A stretch of DNA of 64,000 nt from G963720475 sp963720475 (GCA_963720475.1 OY970394.1:2294001-2358000), one strand, 5' to 3'; shown: positions 25,801 to 33,357, counted from the stretch's first letter. Notes: generated by a model from the sequence alone, not told the origin. Numbers and translations are program-made.

Positions 25801-26361
25801 CTCCTGGGTCAAACGACCCGTGAACCGGCGGCCATTCACGTATAGCCGGACCTCGCTCTCGCGTGCGGCCCCGATCACCACCCTGACCGGCGCCTCATCG
25901 CCACCCGTGCGAATCCGCTTGATGTCGACCAGGCTGCGGTCTGGCGTCGCGAGGGTGAAGCGAGCATGGTCGAACGTTCCGGTTGTGGCCTTCGCGTTCG
26001 CGCTCACGGCAAGGTTGTTGTGGCCGATGTGCACGCCATGTCCGCGGCGAAGCGTCACGGCCCAAGCGCCCTTCGGCGTCCGCTTCAGCCGGCGCGTGAT
26101 GTCGACGCCATCGACGTCGGCCTTGCGAGGCCGGTCACCGGACCGCGTCCGAAGCACGATGCGAACCTGCGAGCTGCGCACGAGCTGACCCTGCGCGGGC
26201 TGCACGATCGTGACGTGTTGGGTACCGACGCGACTCGTGCCTCCCTGCTTCGACGCTCCGGGAGAGACGGCCGGGAGCACGGCGAGCGCGGCTGCGACCG
26301 ACAGCAGGCCAACCGCGGCGACCCGCGTCGCGCCGGCGCCCCTACCTCTCCCAGTTCCCAC
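22819..26361 (-). CDS. Very large secreted/surface protein of unknown function
   Basis: About 1180 residues from a GTG at 26361 that is preceded by a G-run; the frame is open to a TTG at 26433, so the start is uncertain. An N-terminal hydrophobic segment (VAAVGLLSVAAALAVLPAV) predicts export. Residues about 240-330 look like a PKD/Ig-type domain (SAGKDRAAT, FDAGDSV, VPGYYKLRVSV). The large C-terminal part has a mixed alpha/beta look with a few Cys and no motif I recognise. It fills the cassette next to the intact tRNA-Pro alone. Adhesion or surface-layer roles are only guesses. Confidence 0.7.
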   Translation of the reverse strand: MGTGRGRGAGATRVAAVGLLSVAAALAVLPAVSPGASKQGGTSRVGTQHVTIVQPAQGQLVRSSQVRIVLRTRSGDRPRKADVDGVDITRRLKRTPKGAWAVTLRRGHGVHIGHNNLAVSANAKATTGTFDHARFTLATPDRSLVDIKRIRTGGDEAPVRVVIGAARESEVRLYVNGRRFTGRLTQEGKSHVALLGAHDGLRHGKNSVKVLAHRTHRLRHHSRADADQQTFRLSHGRPLASAGKDRAATVGSHREFDAGDSVKPPGSVRRSFSWEIVAAPPGSKAKLHHSKARRPSLVPDVPGYYKLRVSVRGHGKSARSGLAAGSGVAAADSDSPTTGPSSDQLQLTAPPDVPTFGIRLQTALEVEGMVLGGKVIQPNRPGFNYAILDRATLELGEHGNTENTDNPQNVTDLQALVDRNKGKMLVLKWQSGRGIPAGFKSLLQQVGIPEKDIPPNYRYGSLVGVIGAEGSAVYNIERINFFGQRDHYGMDGYLRRNSHTGLFDFVFTDAKPFHSNEDAGSTDSTSVRVSNTGYRTAIKPGQSGFHVVVLDAVSLLKRSEDTLVLSGPDANPAAAQNRLLKYAQDSSSTELGGRQELVFIQSFGTPQSLFGADPRWDQIAAELQDKLGANRQLFNAMNTPLPNTLNDEKTQGGYALVARYGQKAPTAEASTIVTGKPAAVQGMLMRGRDSRYEPTMSAPSPEKFESGKAPFNYELEEILSAPPDPFHPFLTPDGSAVPEAAARAVMKFLGTNVMKFCSERAPDCDIRELYADSFYSDWGTARTRLDSAQCNDTKEYTKAQCAVVLEQLKTEISDGNAVRTYFQKLQSPFGSASVAALADVTQITTDIKTVIKPPEKSHTTATALEITAIVLEAVALVTGNPEATPAIKTLNHIAEAGAIGLGAAGYALDRNGHPVTIGEQLDTDASNLGVDLAASYRAMGDSLDDTARLIVSDYGKLTAVAKRIDAKPGPGEIDWRITDPNLARDLLIKTTQTQIYRKLLPIVYTAYVVGTRRKLNNARDWVCEGYTAYNKRLFDADPDPDHKYEGQVDDAQFFTRVNPQVSANPSLPLLPFRDTQLIAVAEQHAVGSLRHARIKGIPGSITTKLFAPLTSGGLGLHKLDLFSPATGFRYRPKYLGQMEYERDDRTKNWGTLDNFPYSPTREWDDRIICQDLPDPPGNSE

Positions 26362-26493
26362 TAAGTACCGCCCCCCTAGCCAGATGCAAGTCCTACTGGT
26401 GGCGACCGTAACACCATTGGTCGCACCTGGCAAGCGGCGAAGTCGGGGCCGGCTTGTAAAGACCCGCGGAGGAATGCGGGACTAGCCCGGCGC

Positions 26494-26637
26494 TTGTGTC
26501 TGCTTTGTGTCTGAGTTGATGAGAGGCGTTCTCACTTCGGCCCGCGCAGCACTCTCGCCTCGGATGTTCACGAGCCCGTCGACCCCTGCGGTCTTGTGTC
26601 TGGGTCGGGAGGGCGTTTTGTGTCTGGTTTGTGTCTG
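26494..26637 (+). repeat. Five TTGTGTCTG direct repeats beside tRNA-Pro
   Basis: Perfect 9-mers TTGTGTCTG occur at 26494, 26505, 26594, 26618 and 26629 (start positions). Two pairs are spaced exactly 11 bp apart, about one helical turn. They lie 86-229 bp from the 3' end of the intact tRNA-Pro, in an otherwise gene-free stretch (about 26434-26722). Helically phased direct repeats beside an integration target resemble integrase arm-type sites or operator repeats. Confidence 0.75.
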
Positions 26638-26722
26638 ACCCTCGTGCTCGCCCATGCTCACATCCGTGCTTTCTAGCGGCGCTTGAGAGGGCTGTGCTCT
26701 CCCATTCTCTGCCGCCGTTTAG

Positions 26723-26796
26723 TCGGGGCGACTGGATTTGAACCAGCGACCGCTCGGCCCCCAGCCGAGTGCGCTACCAGACTGCGCCACGCCCCG
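26723..26796 (-). tRNA. tRNA-Pro(GGG)
   Basis: The minus strand folds as a 74-nt cloverleaf. The acceptor arm is CGGGGCG/CGCCCCG, and the anticodon stem CTCGG/CCGAG encloses loop CTGGGGG with anticodon GGG and G37, as expected for proline. The T-arm is TTCAAAT type. CCA is not encoded. Its 3' half is duplicated seven times over the 25 kb beyond its 3' end. Confidence 0.95.
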
Positions 26797-26870
26797 TGAC
26801 GGTGGCGAGTTTACGCGAAGACGTCCTGTCACTGTGCGAACGTCTGTTCGTAATGAGGGACGGATCCCCC

Positions 26871-27311
26871 ATGCAGAAGTGCTACCGGTGCGCAGAGGTC
26901 AAACCGGAGGACGAATTCGCCTGGCGCAACAAGGAACGCAACCGGCGCGACAGCTTCTGCCGGCCGTGCCGCTCGGCGTACGGTCGCGAGCACTACCTCG
27001 CGAACAAGCAGCGCTATATCGACAACGCCGCCAAGCTCAAGAAGCGAACCCTGATGAAACGCACCCGCTTTCTACTCGACTACTTCGTCGCTCACCCGTG
27101 CATCGACTGCGGGGAGACGGATCCGGTCGTGCTCGAGTTCGACCACATCGGCGAAAAAAGCTTCTGCATCGGCACTGCGCTGCACAACAACGCCTGGGAC
27201 AGCATCCTGGCCGAGATGGCTAAGCGCGAGGTCGTCTGCGCGAACTGCCACAGGAGACGAACCGCGAGGCGACGTGGTGCACTACGGGCCGTGCTCACCG
27301 GCGATCGATAA
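26871..27311 (+). CDS. HNH endonuclease-like zinc protein
   Basis: A 146-residue protein from the ATG at 26871 (an ATG at 26853 is also possible). Cys pairs CYRC and CRPC form an N-terminal zinc ribbon. CIDCGETDPVVLEFDHIG and VVCANCHRRRT then form the HNH core with its treble-clef Cys pairs. Such free-standing proteins cut DNA and are common in phages and actinobacterial genomes, where their role is usually unknown. It lies between the 5' end of tRNA-Pro and the 3' end of tRNA-Gly, with only 1 bp before the latter. Confidence 0.8.
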   Translation: MQKCYRCAEVKPEDEFAWRNKERNRRDSFCRPCRSAYGREHYLANKQRYIDNAAKLKKRTLMKRTRFLLDYFVAHPCIDCGETDPVVLEFDHIGEKSFCIGTALHNNAWDSILAEMAKREVVCANCHRRRTARRRGALRAVLTGDR

Positions 27312-27312
27312 G

Positions 27313-27384
27313 AGCGGGCGGCGAGAATCGAACTCGTCTCCTCGAGCTTGGAAGGCTCACGTGCCACCTTTACACCACGCCCGC
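27313..27384 (-). tRNA. tRNA-Gly(TCC)
   Basis: A 72-nt cloverleaf on the minus strand. The acceptor is GCGGGCG/CGCCCGC. The anticodon stem TGAGC/GCTCG (one wobble pair) has loop CTTCCAA and anticodon TCC. The T-arm is GAGTTCGATTCTC. CCA is not encoded. The HNH gene on the other strand ends one base before its 3' end. Confidence 0.95.
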
Positions 27385-27489
27385 GCGAGGGCCGATTGTA
27401 GTTGCGCCCTCCCCCGCCGTAAGTCCCAGCCTCCTTTTTGCTTAAGGGGGTAGGACAAAGCGCCGACATAGAGAAACAGGGAGGCGCAG

Positions 27490-27654
27490 ATGACCACAAC
27501 CGATCGCATACGACAGCAAGCGGTGATAGTGGTCGACAGCGACATCCCGGCCGGCCTCACGCTCCGTGAGCACTCGATCAGGGTCGCTCGTCAGCAAGAG
27601 GCCCGGCAAGTTCGGCGCCGCAGGCTCTGGACCGTGCGCCGCCGCGCCGCCTGA
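27490..27654 (+). CDS. Small basic protein, 54 aa
   Basis: A small ORF with a very good ribosome site (GGGAGG six bases before the ATG) encoding 54 residues. The N-terminus MTTTDRIRQQ and the VIVVDSDIPAGLTLREH segment are followed by an Arg-rich tail (VRRRRLWTVRRRAA). No family is recognised. The Arg-rich end suggests nucleic-acid binding, which is inference. It stands alone between tRNA-Gly and the GH2 gene. The ribosome site is the main reason to call it real. Confidence 0.6.
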   Translation: MTTTDRIRQQAVIVVDSDIPAGLTLREHSIRVARQQEARQVRRRRLWTVRRRAA

Positions 27655-27784
27655 ACGCCGCCGCGCAGAGCGCAACCTTTTCCGGCCGGGGTGTTTGTTT
27701 GTCTGATGGAGTCGGGTTGGGTCGGGGTCGTCCCGTCACGGACTCGTGGCGGGGAATCCCTAGCCTCCGGCTTCATTCGTCGTA

Positions 27785-29986
27785 TTGCAGGACCTCATCG
27801 CAATCTTGAGCGCGCTTCGCAAGATCCGTACGTCCCTCGCTGCCGCGGTCGCGGCTGCGTTGACGCTCGCGCTCGCCGCCACGCCGGCGCTGGCGGACCC
27901 CGGCGAGTTCGGGCGCCCGGACAGCGGGTCGTCCGGCCCCCAGAAGTCGAAACAGCTCCCGCGCGCGGGTAGCTCTCAGACCCCGGCGCCCGGCCCGAAT
28001 CAGCCGACGCAGCCCACCACGCCGGTCAACCCGATCACCCCGGTCGACGGCGTCACCCCCGCAGAAGGCGCGCTGTACAAGGACGGCCACGCCGGCCGCT
28101 TCCTGCTCGAGAACGGCTGGTACTTCCGCGCCGACCCGCTCGACGTCGGCGTCGCGCAGCTGTTCCCGAACCAGGTGACGCTCGACGGCTGGCAGCAGAT
28201 CGCGCGCGTCCCCCACGCCTGGAACGCCGGCGACGACTCGGTCGAGAGCTTCAACGGCTCGGTCGGCTGGTACCGGGTCGACTTCAAGCTCCCCCCCGGC
28301 GCCGACGAGAGCGCTACCTGGCGCTTCCGCTTCGAGTCGGTCAACCAGCGCGCGACCGTCTTCCTCAACGGCCAGCGGATCGGCGGCCACGACGGTCCTT
28401 ACGTGCCCTTCGAGATCGCTGCCAAGGACATCCTGAAGTCGAAGGTGAACCGGCTCGTCGTCCGCGTGGACAACCGCCGGGACGCCTACGACATCCCCTC
28501 CGGCGGCAACCGCGGCGTCGGCCGTTTCCGCGGGGGCTGGTGGAACTACGGCGGCTTGTTGCGCGAGGTTTACCTCCGTCGCGTGGACGACGTCGACGTG
28601 CAGCGCTTCACCGCCGTTCCCGATCTCGACTGCCGCAGCTGCAAGGCCGTCGTCAACCTGACGGCCGCCGTACGCAACGACGGCACGAAGTCGCGCCGCG
28701 CGAAGGTCCGCTTTCGCGTGGGCGGCCAGCGCGTCGATTCCGGCGCCGCGACCGTCGGCCCGGGCGTGACGACGAACCTCGGCGCGCAGGTCAAGATCGA
28801 CAGGCCGAAGCTGTGGCAACCCGGCTCGCCGAATCTCTACGCGACCAAGGCGAGTGCGCTTTGGACGGAGAAGAAGGATTCCGACGACGACAACGGTGGA
28901 GGGCGAGAGCGCTTCAACAACACAGGGACGACCTTCAAGGCGACCGTCGGCATCCGCTCGATCGAGGTCAACAAGTACGGCCAGATGGAGCTCAACGAGC
29001 AGCCGGTCAACCTCCGTGGCGCATCGATGCACGAGGAGGATCCGAGCGCGGGCGCGGCGCTAAACAGCGGCAACCGCAAGCGGGCGATCTCGCTGCTGAA
29101 AGAGCTCAACGCAAACGTCACGCGCGCGCACTATCCGCTCCATCCCGAGACGCTCGAGCTGGCCGATCGCGCCGGGATCCTCGTCTGGGACGAGGTGCCG
29201 TTCTACGTCGTGCCGGACAAGTCGCTCCAGCGGGACACCGTGCGCCAGAAGGGGCTCAACTACCTGCGCCAGACGATCGAGCGCGATCAGTCGCACGCGT
29301 CCGTGTTCGCCTACAGCGTCGCCAACGAGCTGCCCGAGGTCCAGTCGGCCGGCCAGCGCCGCTATCTCGTCGACGCAGCGAAGCTCGTCAAGCAGCTCGA
29401 CCCGAGCCGCCTTTCCGCGGTCGCCGTCACCGGCTACCCGATTACCCCCTACGACCCGGTCTATCGCAACTTCGACGCGCTCGGGATCAACACCTACTTC
29501 GGCTGGTACAACGGCCCGGTCGGGACGACCGCGAAGCGCTCGCTACTCGTCCCCTACCTCGACCACGTCCGCTCGAACTACAAGAAGCAGGCGCTGTTCG
29601 TGACCGAGTTCGGCGCCGAGGCCAACCGCAACGGCCCGGCGACGGAGAAGGGCACAGAGGAGTTCCAGGCGAGCTGGATGCGCTCGACGGTCAAGAACAT
29701 CGGTTCGCGCGACTACATCAACGGCGCGATTGTCTGGATCCTGCGCGACTTCAAGGTCCGGCCCAACTGGGACGGCGGCAACCCCAAGCCGAGCCCGCCT
29801 TACAACTTCAAGGGACTCATCACCAAGGACGGCCGCAAGAAGCCGGCGTTCGCCGACACCGCCGCCGCCTTCAAGAAGGTCGCTCCGCTGAAGAAGAAGG
29901 GCACCAAGCCGAAGCCGATCAAGAAGCCGAAGCCGCCGGACACACCGACCGGCCCGGCGCCGCCGCCCGACGACGGGCAGGGCTAG
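27785..29986 (+). CDS. Secreted glycoside hydrolase family 2 enzyme
   Basis: A 733-residue exported GH2 beta-glycosidase (beta-galactosidase/glucuronidase type). A TTG at 27785 gives a signal peptide ending TPALADP; the start is uncertain. A sugar-binding jelly-roll domain (residues about 100-230, GSVGWYRVDF, FLNGQRIGGHDG) and an Ig-like domain precede the TIM barrel. VANELPE holds the acid/base Glu near residue 515, and FVTEFGAEA holds the nucleophile near 608. NVTRAHYPLHPETLELADRAG is typical of the barrel. The C-terminus is a Lys/Pro-rich tail (KPKPIKKPKPP). The substrate is unknown. It is a single-gene unit flanked by tRNA genes. Confidence 0.85.
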   Translation: MQDLIAILSALRKIRTSLAAAVAAALTLALAATPALADPGEFGRPDSGSSGPQKSKQLPRAGSSQTPAPGPNQPTQPTTPVNPITPVDGVTPAEGALYKDGHAGRFLLENGWYFRADPLDVGVAQLFPNQVTLDGWQQIARVPHAWNAGDDSVESFNGSVGWYRVDFKLPPGADESATWRFRFESVNQRATVFLNGQRIGGHDGPYVPFEIAAKDILKSKVNRLVVRVDNRRDAYDIPSGGNRGVGRFRGGWWNYGGLLREVYLRRVDDVDVQRFTAVPDLDCRSCKAVVNLTAAVRNDGTKSRRAKVRFRVGGQRVDSGAATVGPGVTTNLGAQVKIDRPKLWQPGSPNLYATKASALWTEKKDSDDDNGGGRERFNNTGTTFKATVGIRSIEVNKYGQMELNEQPVNLRGASMHEEDPSAGAALNSGNRKRAISLLKELNANVTRAHYPLHPETLELADRAGILVWDEVPFYVVPDKSLQRDTVRQKGLNYLRQTIERDQSHASVFAYSVANELPEVQSAGQRRYLVDAAKLVKQLDPSRLSAVAVTGYPITPYDPVYRNFDALGINTYFGWYNGPVGTTAKRSLLVPYLDHVRSNYKKQALFVTEFGAEANRNGPATEKGTEEFQASWMRSTVKNIGSRDYINGAIVWILRDFKVRPNWDGGNPKPSPPYNFKGLITKDGRKKPAFADTAAAFKKVAPLKKKGTKPKPIKKPKPPDTPTGPAPPPDDGQG

Positions 29987-30028
29987 CGGGCCACTCGGCG
30001 CGCGGCGGTTTGCGCGCGTCGTTCTAAG

Positions 30029-30099
30029 CGGGGGACCGAGGAATCGAACCTCGAGCTACGGCTTTGGAGGCCGTCATGTTCCCGTTACACCAGTCCCCC
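30029..30099 (-). tRNA. tRNA-Trp(CCA)
   Basis: A 71-nt minus-strand cloverleaf. The acceptor is GGGGGAC/GTCCCCC. The anticodon stem ACGGC/GCCGT has loop CTCCAAA, anticodon CCA with U33 and A37. The T-arm is GAGGTTCGATTCCTC. CCA at the 3' end is not encoded. A LAGLIDADG-type gene starts 48 bp from its 5' end. Confidence 0.9.
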
Positions 30100-30146
30100 G
30101 GGGGCTCGGAATTGTAGGCGAGACCGTCCGGACGCTGCACGAACAT

Positions 30147-30905
30147 GTGTTTGTGTACGCGAGAAGGCCGAGCGAATTCGCCATGGTGAAGTACCTCCTC
30201 GAATGTGGGCTCAGCGGGCGAGAGGTGTCGCGTCGCACAGGCGTCCCTCGCTCGACGGTTCAATACTGGGGCAAGCGACAGACGCGGCCAGACAGGGTTG
30301 CGACGGACACCGTCTCTTGGCACCCGCCAGATCGCGCGGCGTACTGCTACCTCCTCGGTCTTTATCTGGGCGACGGCCATCTCGTGGTCCGTTCACTCCG
30401 CTCCGCATGCCTCGCGCTATCCCTCGACGCGAGGTACCCCGGCGTGATCGAATCTGCAGCCACTGCGATCGGGATCAACGTTCCCGGAACGCCGGTTCGT
30501 TGCCAGGCTAGGCCCGGCGCGATCGTTCTCCTCGCAAGCCATCCAGCGTGGCTAGTCGCGTTCCCCCAACACGGCCCGGGTCGCAAGCACCACCGGAGAA
30601 TCGAGCTCGAGAATTGGCAGGCCGAGATCACCGCCGCCCATCCGGAAGCATTCCTTCGCGGACTGATCCACTCCGACGGCTCGCGGGTGATCAATCGCTT
30701 CACGATGCAGCTGAATAGCGGCCCGCGCCGATACGAGTACCCCCGCTACTTCTTCACCAACTACTCCGCCGACATTCGCCGCATCTTCTGCGAGCACTGC
30801 GAACTGCTCGGCATCCGCTGGACGCAGTCGAACCCGCGCAACATCTCGATCTCGCACCGGGACTCCGTCGCCAAGCTCGACGAGTTCATCGGGCCGAAGC
30901 GATAA
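30147..30905 (+). CDS. Free-standing LAGLIDADG-like protein with HTH
   Basis: A 252-residue protein with an N-terminal helix-turn-helix (GLSGREVSRRTGVPRSTVQYW, about residues 20-42). Two LAGLIDADG-type helices follow, LLGLYLGDGHL near residue 68 and FLRGLIHSDGSRV near 168, each with the acidic residue that binds catalytic metal in homing endonucleases. No intein or intron surrounds it. The start is a GTG at 30147; an ATG at 30183 is an alternative. It is wedged between tRNA-Trp and tRNA-Leu(TAG), ending 25 bp before the latter. It may be a DNA-cutting element or a regulator exapted from one. Confidence 0.8.
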   Translation: MFVYARRPSEFAMVKYLLECGLSGREVSRRTGVPRSTVQYWGKRQTRPDRVATDTVSWHPPDRAAYCYLLGLYLGDGHLVVRSLRSACLALSLDARYPGVIESAATAIGINVPGTPVRCQARPGAIVLLASHPAWLVAFPQHGPGRKHHRRIELENWQAEITAAHPEAFLRGLIHSDGSRVINRFTMQLNSGPRRYEYPRYFFTNYSADIRRIFCEHCELLGIRWTQSNPRNISISHRDSVAKLDEFIGPKR

Positions 30906-30930
30906 CCAGCGGCCGTAGAATCTCTCCCAC

Positions 30931-31016
30931 GCGGGCGTGCTGGAATCTGGGTAGACAGGCCAGGTTTAGGTCCTGGTGCTCTTCGGAGCGTGGGGGTTCG
31001 AGTCCCCCCGCCCGCA
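30931..31016 (+). tRNA. tRNA-Leu(TAG)
   Basis: An 86-nt class II tRNA with a long variable arm. The acceptor is GCGGGCG/CGCCCGC with discriminator A. The anticodon stem CCAGG/CCTGG has loop TTTAGGT and anticodon TAG. The variable arm hairpin is TGCTCTTCGGAGCG. CCA is not encoded. Confidence 0.95.
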
Positions 31017-31029
31017 CTAAGCTCTCGCC

Positions 31030-32769
31030 ATGGCCACCACGACGATCGCCACGACCTCCCGCCTGTTCAACCCGGCCGGCTACGACGCGGCCGAGTTCGA
31101 TCCCGCCACCCAGCGCCTCCTGAGGGCGACGATCGACTGGTTCGAGGCCAAGGGCAACGCCCGCGTCATGGCCGAGACCCGCAGCGACGAGTGGTACGCC
31201 GACTTCGTCGATTTCCTCGCCCGCGAGCGTGCCTTTGCGATCCTGCTGACGCCGGCCCGCGACGCCGGCGGCGACCCCGACAAGCGCTGGGACACACGCC
31301 GCAACGCGGTATTCAACGAGATCCTCGGCTTCTACGGTCTGCCCTACTGGTACGCCTGGCAGGTGACGATCCTCGGACTCGGGCCGATCTGGCAGAGCGA
31401 CAATGCGGCCGCCCGCAAGCGCGCCGCCGACCTGCTCGAGGCGGGCTCGGTGTTCGCCTTCGGCCTCTCGGAGCGCGAACACGGCGCTGACATCTACAGC
31501 ACGGACATGGTGTTGACGCCCGACGGCGACGGCTTCCGCGCAAGCGGCGGCAAGTACTACATCGGGAATGGCAACGTCGCCGGGATGGTCTCGGTCTTCG
31601 GCCGGCGCGCCGACGTCGAGGGTCCCGACGGCTATGTCTTCTTCGCCGCCGACAGCAGCCACCCCGCCTACAAGCTGCGGCGCAACGTGGTCCACGGGCA
31701 GATGTATGTCAGCGCCTTCGACCTCGAGGACTACCCCGTCACCCCCGGCGATGTCCTTCACACCGGCGTCGAGGCGTTCGAGGCGGCGCTCAACACGATC
31801 AACGTCGGCAAGTTCAACCTCGGCTTCTGCGCGATTGGGATGGCCGAGCACTGCTTCTACGAGACCGTCACCCAGGCCGAGCACCGGGTGCTGTTCGGCA
31901 ACCGGGTCACCGAGTTCGGGCAGGTGCGGCGGATTCTCTCCGAGGCCTACGCGCGGCTGGTTGCGACGAAGCTCTACGGCGCCCGCGCGGTGGACTACGT
32001 ACGCAGCGCGACCCTCGACGATCGCCGCTACTTGCTCTACACGCCGATCAACAAGATGCGCGTGACGATGGAGGGCGAACGGATCGTCTCGCTGCTCGGC
32101 GAGGTGATCTCGGCCAAGGGCTTCGAGCGCGACTCCTATTTCGACGCCGCCAAGAACATCATCGGCGGCCTACCGAAGCTCGAGGGCACGGTCCACGTCA
32201 ACCTGGCGCTGACGCTGAAGTTCCTGCCCAACTACCTCTTCGGCGAGGAGCCCCTCGAGCCGGCGCCGAGGCGGCTCGACGACGATGACGACGCGTTCCT
32301 CTTCGCCCAGGGACCGACGCGCGGCCTCAGCAAGATCCGCTTCCCCGACTGGCGGCCAGTCTTCGACGCCCACGCCGACCTCCCGAACGTCGCCCGCTTC
32401 CGCGAGCAGGCGGAGTCGCTCGTCGCGCTCGTGCAGGACGCGCCGCTAACCGAGGAGCAGATGAAGACCGACCTCGACTTCCAGCAGTCGCTCGCCCAGC
32501 TGTTCAGCCTCCTGCCCTACGGCCAGCTGATCCTCGAGCAGGCGCAGCTCGAGCAGACCGACGACGACATCGTCGACCTGGTCTTCGAATGGCTCGTGCG
32601 CGACTTCACGAGCGGCCTGATCGACCTCCTCGGCAAGGCCTCCTCGACCGAAGCCCAGCAGCGTTGGGCGATCGAGAGCATCCGCAAGCCGGTCATCGAC
32701 CACGAGCGCGGCGAGCGCGTTTACGCCGAGGTCCGCGCCCTCGCCGGCGCGTACGTGATGCCCGACTGA
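31030..32769 (+). CDS. Acyl-CoA dehydrogenase family protein
   Basis: A 579-residue FAD-dependent acyl-CoA dehydrogenase homologue, longer than the usual 380-400 residues because of extended N- and C-terminal helical regions. FAFGLSEREHGADIYSTDM matches the flavin-binding FAxTExxxGSD-type segment, and NGNVAGMVSVFGR follows. INVGKFNLGFCAIGMAEH and FGNRVTEFGQV cover the C-terminal helical domain. It should introduce an alpha-beta double bond into an acyl-CoA and pass electrons to ETF. The ATG is 13 bp after tRNA-Leu, and a tautomerase gene converges 1 bp after its stop. Confidence 0.85.
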   Translation: MATTTIATTSRLFNPAGYDAAEFDPATQRLLRATIDWFEAKGNARVMAETRSDEWYADFVDFLARERAFAILLTPARDAGGDPDKRWDTRRNAVFNEILGFYGLPYWYAWQVTILGLGPIWQSDNAAARKRAADLLEAGSVFAFGLSEREHGADIYSTDMVLTPDGDGFRASGGKYYIGNGNVAGMVSVFGRRADVEGPDGYVFFAADSSHPAYKLRRNVVHGQMYVSAFDLEDYPVTPGDVLHTGVEAFEAALNTINVGKFNLGFCAIGMAEHCFYETVTQAEHRVLFGNRVTEFGQVRRILSEAYARLVATKLYGARAVDYVRSATLDDRRYLLYTPINKMRVTMEGERIVSLLGEVISAKGFERDSYFDAAKNIIGGLPKLEGTVHVNLALTLKFLPNYLFGEEPLEPAPRRLDDDDDAFLFAQGPTRGLSKIRFPDWRPVFDAHADLPNVARFREQAESLVALVQDAPLTEEQMKTDLDFQQSLAQLFSLLPYGQLILEQAQLEQTDDDIVDLVFEWLVRDFTSGLIDLLGKASSTEAQQRWAIESIRKPVIDHERGERVYAEVRALAGAYVMPD

Positions 32770-32770
32770 G

Positions 32771-33226
32771 CTAGGCCGGCGCGCCGGCCTCGGTCTTCTC
32801 GCGCTCGGCCGCAGCGGTCGCCTTCAGCGCCTGGAATTCGATCACCTGGCCGCCGGCGCCCCAGCTCCCTTCGGCGATCTCACGACACAGCACCCACACG
32901 CGCAGCGCCTCCTCTTCGGGAATGCCGGCGGCGTCGCGGACGAGCTGCGTCGCGCTCTCGACCAGCTCCTTGCGCCTCCGGTCAGACAGCGCGCCCTCCG
33001 GTGTTGTGACGGTCACGCGGAAGGTCGGCTTCTCGACCGGCCGTCCTGCCTGCAGCAGGCAACCCTCGGGCATCTCGTTGACGTAGACCCAGGTAACGTT
33101 GCGGAAGAACTCGGTTTCCGGCGCGCGCTCGGCCCGAAGGAGGGCGCTCGTCAAGTCGTCGCCGAGCTTGGTGCGCGCCTCGGGGTCGAGCGCGCCCTGC
33201 GGGTAGGTCAGTTCGATGATCGGCAT
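32771..33226 (-). CDS. Tautomerase-superfamily protein
   Basis: A 151-residue protein starting MPIIELTYPQGALD. Removal of Met exposes Pro1, the catalytic base of the tautomerase (4-oxalocrotonate tautomerase/MIF) superfamily. The beta-alpha-beta pattern occurs twice, so the chain looks like a fused double unit (second half from about PTFRVTVTTPEGAL). AAGGAG lies seven bases upstream of the ATG at 33226, which excludes the longer frame. The substrate is unknown. It is convergent with the acyl-CoA dehydrogenase. Confidence 0.75.
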   Translation of the reverse strand: MPIIELTYPQGALDPEARTKLGDDLTSALLRAERAPETEFFRNVTWVYVNEMPEGCLLQAGRPVEKPTFRVTVTTPEGALSDRRRKELVESATQLVRDAAGIPEEEALRVWVLCREIAEGSWGAGGQVIEFQALKATAAAEREKTEAGAPA

Positions 33227-33357
33227 GTCGGGTCTCCTTGGGAGTGGACGGCGTCCGGCGGACCATACGCTCACCGAGCGACTCGCGACGGGCACTTCGG
33301 CACCCGCTTCGTAGCAACTGCTGCACGCACCCGGCGCAGAAACTATGCTCCGCGAGG

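Noticed and set aside
1382..26796. An integron
   Set aside because: Despite structured repeats between cassettes, there is no integron integrase in the window, no GTTRRRY-type R boxes, and cassettes hold several genes; tRNA-targeted accretion fits better.
27773..29032. A 419-codon open frame opposite the GH2 gene
   Set aside because: Low-complexity Ala/Val/Arg/Asp composition and full overlap with a well-supported glycosidase indicate an antisense shadow.
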